A stretch of 51,321 bases of DNA from Lachnospiraceae bacterium (GTDB lineage: Bacteria; Bacillota; Clostridia; Lachnospirales; Lachnospiraceae): NCBI GenBank assembly GCA_022800815.1, contig JAAWRC010000024.1, positions 1 through 51,321 of the forward strand. Reading direction: 5' to 3'. This document shows, piece by piece, positions 48,715-51,321 of the stretch (positions are counted from its first letter, which is position 1; every line of letters begins with the position of its first letter). Below the pieces are notes generated by a model. That model saw only the letters and a list, made by a program, of their open reading frames with translations, searched no databases and had not been told where the DNA came from. A program made the translations under genes and the position numbers.

Positions 48715-50059
48715 GCGGACATTTCTGATCGGTTTTGCTTTTATGGCCATCAGTGCATTCTGGCAAATGTATGACAACATCATTCCGCTGATTTTGCAGA
48801 ATACCTTTCATTTAAAGGAGGGGGCCATCGGCGTGATCATGGCGGCGGACAATGTGCTGGCGGTGTTTCTGCTTCCGGTGATCGGCGCCTTTTCCGACCG
48901 GGTGGATACGAGGCTTGGAAAGCGGATGCCATTTATCGTGGGCGGGACGGCGGCGGCCGTGGTTTCCATGATTCTCCTGCCGGTCTCGGACCGGCTCATG
49001 AGTCTGCCGATGTTTATCATCGTCCTGGGAGTGACGCTGTTCGCCATGGGGATGTACCGTTCCCCGGCGGTGGCGCTGATGCCGGACCTGACGCCCAAGC
49101 CCCTCAGAAGCAAGGCCAATGCGGTGATCAACCTGATGGGGGCCGTGGGCGGCGTGTATTCTCTCCTGCTCATCAAGCTGTTGGTGGAAAAGGGGACGAG
49201 GCCCAGTTATCTGTGGGTGTTTGCCGGGGTTGCGGCCTTAATGGTTCTGTCGGTGGTCCTGCTTTTGCTCACGATCAATGAGAAGCGGCTGGCAAGGAGG
49301 TTGGAGGAGGAATACCCGGAACCTGCCGGGACGGGCGGTGTGTCGGAAACGGATGCCTCGGAAGGTTCGGAACGCTCTTCTGACAAGAGGGAGGGAGTCG
49401 GCGGAAAAGCGGCTGTGGCTGCGTTCGGAGGTCCCGGAGCTTCGGCGGAGCGGGGCGTGAAGCGGAGTCTGGCTTTTATCCTGATGTCCATTTTCCTCTG
49501 GTTCACGGCCTACAATGCGGTGACGACGGCCTTCTCCCGCTATGCGGTGACCGTGTGGGGGCTGGAGGGCGGCGGCTATGCGGACTGCCTCATGGTGGCC
49601 ACGGTCGCAGCCATCGTAAGCTACATTCCCATCGGCATGGTTTCTTCTAAAATTGGCCGGAAGAAGACGATTCTCGGGGGAGTCGTGTTGATGACGGGGT
49701 GCTATCTCATGGCGGCGCTGCTTCCCAATTATCATCCAGTGATTCAGGTGGGCTTTGCGTTGATCGGTGTGGGTTGGGCGGCGATCAATGTCAACTCCCT
49801 TCCCATGGTGGTGGAGATGAGCAGGGACGGCGACGTGGGAAAGTATACGGGCCTTTATTATACGTTTTCCATGACGGCGCAGATTGCGACGCCGATCCTC
49901 TCCGGTTTTCTGCTCCAGTATGTTTCTTATAGGGCCCTGTTCCCCTATGCGGTGGTGTTCAGCGGGGCGGCCTTTGTGACGATGCTCTTCGTAAAACACG
50001 GGGACAACAAGCCCGTGTCGAAAAAGTCGCTGATCGAGCATTTTGACGTGGAGGATTAG
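48698..50059 (+). CDS. MFS transporter (GPH/sugar-cation symporter-like)
   Basis: 453 residues with 12 hydrophobic spans. The loop GAFSDRVDTRLGKRMPFIVGG after the second span is the typical (G)xxSDrxxtRxGRRrP motif of sucrose/GPH-type symporters. A central hydrophilic loop (~200-245) is long and rich in Gly, Ser and Glu. ATG 48698 follows GGGGGAG; the frame is open upstream but the membrane domain starts here. Substrate unknown; a glycoside or sugar is likely. Confidence 0.85.
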   Translation: MKLNYRRTFLIGFAFMAISAFWQMYDNIIPLILQNTFHLKEGAIGVIMAADNVLAVFLLPVIGAFSDRVDTRLGKRMPFIVGGTAAAVVSMILLPVSDRLMSLPMFIIVLGVTLFAMGMYRSPAVALMPDLTPKPLRSKANAVINLMGAVGGVYSLLLIKLLVEKGTRPSYLWVFAGVAALMVLSVVLLLLTINEKRLARRLEEEYPEPAGTGGVSETDASEGSERSSDKREGVGGKAAVAAFGGPGASAERGVKRSLAFILMSIFLWFTAYNAVTTAFSRYAVTVWGLEGGGYADCLMVATVAAIVSYIPIGMVSSKIGRKKTILGGVVLMTGCYLMAALLPNYHPVIQVGFALIGVGWAAINVNSLPMVVEMSRDGDVGKYTGLYYTFSMTAQIATPILSGFLLQYVSYRALFPYAVVFSGAAFVTMLFVKHGDNKPVSKKSLIEHFDVED

Positions 50060-50162
50060 CGCCTGTTCAGGGTTAGGTAATTTAAGGATAATTGCGAAAT
50101 TACAAAACATGGGAAAGATTCTGACGATTGTTTCCAGGAAAAGCCCTTTGCGCCGTGGAAAT

Positions 50163-50275
50163 GAGACCATGGAAAACGGGAGGGCCGTAGCTCTCCGGTT
50201 TTCTGCGTTTATGGGCTCATTGGAATGTTTGGCGCAGCAGGCTTTGGATGGAAGAAATCGTTAGAATCTGTTCGA
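50163..50275 (+). repeat. structured element, copy A (before the glycerophosphodiesterase gene)
   Basis: About 113 nt aligning over its whole length with copy B (51208-51319), by eye at roughly 70% identity. Conserved words include GGGAGGG, TTCTGCG, TGGGCT, TTGGCGCAG and AGGCTTTG. CTGCG (50203-50207) can pair with CGCAG (50233-50237), and an upstream hairpin AAAAC..GGAG/CTCC..GTTTT differs in sequence from its counterpart in copy B. The gap 50060-50331 holds no gene. Confidence 0.7.
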
Positions 50276-50331
50276 CAGTTTCGAGTTTCGCAATTATCTA
50301 TAGATGATTCATTTTCGGAGGGATGGCTGTT

Positions 50332-51162
50332 ATGACGGGATGGAGCATAGTGCTTTTGCTGGCTGGATTGGTCTGTCTGTATTTTGTGATGATCATGCCC
50401 CATATATTTGGGAAGCCGGATGTCGCTCCCTTTCTGGGCGTTTACTATGCCCACAGGGGGCTTCACGACAACAAGGGCGGCGTGCCGGAAAATTCCCTTT
50501 CGGCTTTTTTGCTGGCGGTGGACGAGGGCTACGGGATCGAGATGGATGTGCAGCTCACTAAGGACGAGCAGGTGGTTGTTTTTCACGACAATACTTTGAA
50601 GCGGGTCTGCGGCTTGGATGCGCCGGTCAATTCCATGACCTACGAAGAGTTGAAAAAGCTCTCGCTGTTTGGCGCGAAGGAGCGGATCCCGCTGTTCTCG
50701 GAAGTCCTAGGGGCGGTAGGCGGGCGGGTGCCCCTGATCGTGGAAATCAAGATGGTGGATTCAAGGACCAGGGTCTGCGAGCTGGCGGACGGGATTTTGC
50801 AGAATTATGCAGGGCGGTATTGCATGGAATCTTTTCATCCGCTGGCGGTTTACTGGTATAAAAGGCATCGCCCGGAGATTGTCCGGGGACAGCTCTCGGC
50901 GGATTTTGTGAAAGAGGACGAGCGGGAGACCTTTCCTATGTGGATTGTCCATCATCTGTTGACGAATTTTATCACGAGGCCGGATTTTATTTCCTATTCC
51001 CATAAGGGCGCAGGCGTGTGGGCCAGAAAAATCTGCCGTAAACTCTATCGGAACCTGTCTGTGGCTTGGACCATCCGCTCGGAGGAAGAGCTTTGGGCGG
51101 CGAAGGAGCAGTTTGATCTGTTTATTTTTGAAGGGTTCCGGCCGAGGAAGTTGATTGACTAA
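50332..51162 (+). CDS. glycerophosphodiester phosphodiesterase
   Basis: 276 residues: one N-terminal membrane helix (IVLLLAGLVCLYFVMIM) then a GDPD domain. Catalytic and metal residues are visible in YYAHRGLHD (His-Arg), PENSLSAF (Glu), IEMDVQLTKD (Glu, Asp) and VVFHDNTLKR (His), with VEIKMV further on. It hydrolyses glycerophosphodiesters from lipid turnover, facing the membrane. ATG 50332 is preferred because ATG 50323 is too close to CGGAGGG. It is bracketed by the two copies of the repeated element. Confidence 0.93.
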   Translation: MTGWSIVLLLAGLVCLYFVMIMPHIFGKPDVAPFLGVYYAHRGLHDNKGGVPENSLSAFLLAVDEGYGIEMDVQLTKDEQVVVFHDNTLKRVCGLDAPVNSMTYEELKKLSLFGAKERIPLFSEVLGAVGGRVPLIVEIKMVDSRTRVCELADGILQNYAGRYCMESFHPLAVYWYKRHRPEIVRGQLSADFVKEDERETFPMWIVHHLLTNFITRPDFISYSHKGAGVWARKICRKLYRNLSVAWTIRSEEELWAAKEQFDLFIFEGFRPRKLID

Positions 51163-51181
51163 TGTGCCGTGGGCATATAAT
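51155..51181 (+). promoter_or_regulatory. possible promoter ahead of structured element copy B
   Basis: TTGACT (51155-51160) and TATAAT (51176-51181), with a short 15-bp spacer; TTGATT at 51151-51156 gives 19 bp. It would start transcription ~20 nt before copy B. Confidence 0.35.
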
Positions 51182-51207
51182 ATAAGCACCATAAGTCGTA
51201 CTCTTTT

Positions 51208-51319
51208 AAGACCAGGGAAGGTGGGAGGGACTCTTTCCCGAGTGCCTTCTGCGGTTCTGGGCTTGCTGGAACGCTTGGCGCAGTAGGCTTTGAACGGACA
51301 TATTGGCAGAATATTCTCG
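51208..51319 (+). repeat. structured element, copy B (at the right edge)
   Basis: Second copy of the element at 50163-50275. CTGCG (51249-51253) pairs with CGCAG (51279-51283), as in copy A. The upstream hairpin is GGGA/TCCC with GAAGG/CCTTC. It may continue past the window; the gene it precedes is not visible. Confidence 0.65.
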
Positions 51320-51321
51320 TA

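Noticed and set aside
1-51321. tRNA, rRNA, CRISPR array or intact transposase
   Set aside because: I looked for the T-loop/CCA patterns, regular spacer repeats and transposase motifs and found none.

Overview
The window looks like chromosomal DNA of an anaerobic Bacillota, most likely a Clostridia / Lachnospiraceae-type gut bacterium. The pointers are an oxygen-sensitive ThiH (not ThiO) thiazole branch, a TPP riboswitch, a CIRCE-controlled Hsp20, three VanW proteins, ChW repeats on a secreted GH5 glycanase, a B12-binding radical SAM protein and small RelB/DinJ-type antitoxins. Most of the window is GC-rich. The first ~2.9 kb is visibly AT-rich and looks like a decayed accessory island. No tRNA, rRNA, CRISPR array or intact insertion sequence was found.

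Layout. 1-2.9 kb: an intact RelB/RelE pair, a second toxin-antitoxin pair that is broken (ACG where the antitoxin start should be, YoeB-like toxin cut off), and fused fragments of a histidine kinase and FtsX-type permeases. 2.9-9.7 kb: a thiamin operon with its own promoter, TPP riboswitch and attenuator (thiS-F-G-H-tenI-E-D-C), closed by a nested palindromic terminator. 9.8-12.3 kb: an uncharacterised cluster (Cys-cluster protein, HNH plus glycine-rich protein, membrane-protein remnants) that is decaying and whose promoter spacer holds a G8 run. 12.4-15.7 kb: an ABC exporter pair and a TSUP permease. 15.9-20.6 kb: a GH5 enzyme with six ChW repeats, a heat-shock gene and a radical SAM protein. 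20.7-24.1 kb: two VanW proteins. 24.2-26.7 kb (minus strand): LacI regulator followed by a MATE transporter.

27.0-38.7 kb is the most interesting block: a long single-direction catabolic operon opposite the LacI gene. It encodes two Gfo/Idh/MocA dehydrogenases, a ribose-type ABC importer, two TIM-barrel isomerase/epimerase-like proteins, four different VOC-fold proteins, a UPF0303 protein and a cytoplasmic beta-propeller. I infer that it imports a sugar-like compound and processes it through keto intermediates; the substrate is unknown. A ~320-nt, highly self-complementary element lies between the last VOC gene and the beta-propeller gene.

38.8-45.9 kb: a third VanW gene with the same promoter block as the second, a stand-alone C-terminal half of an AIR-synthase-like protein, trmL, a threonine aldolase, a GntR (YtrA-type)/ABC operon and endonuclease III. 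46.1-48.5 kb: an orphan RelB antitoxin and a row of pseudogenes (malic enzyme, transporter end, LysR, GntR). 48.7-51.3 kb: an MFS transporter and a glycerophosphodiesterase gene bracketed by two ~112-nt copies of an unidentified, apparently structured element.
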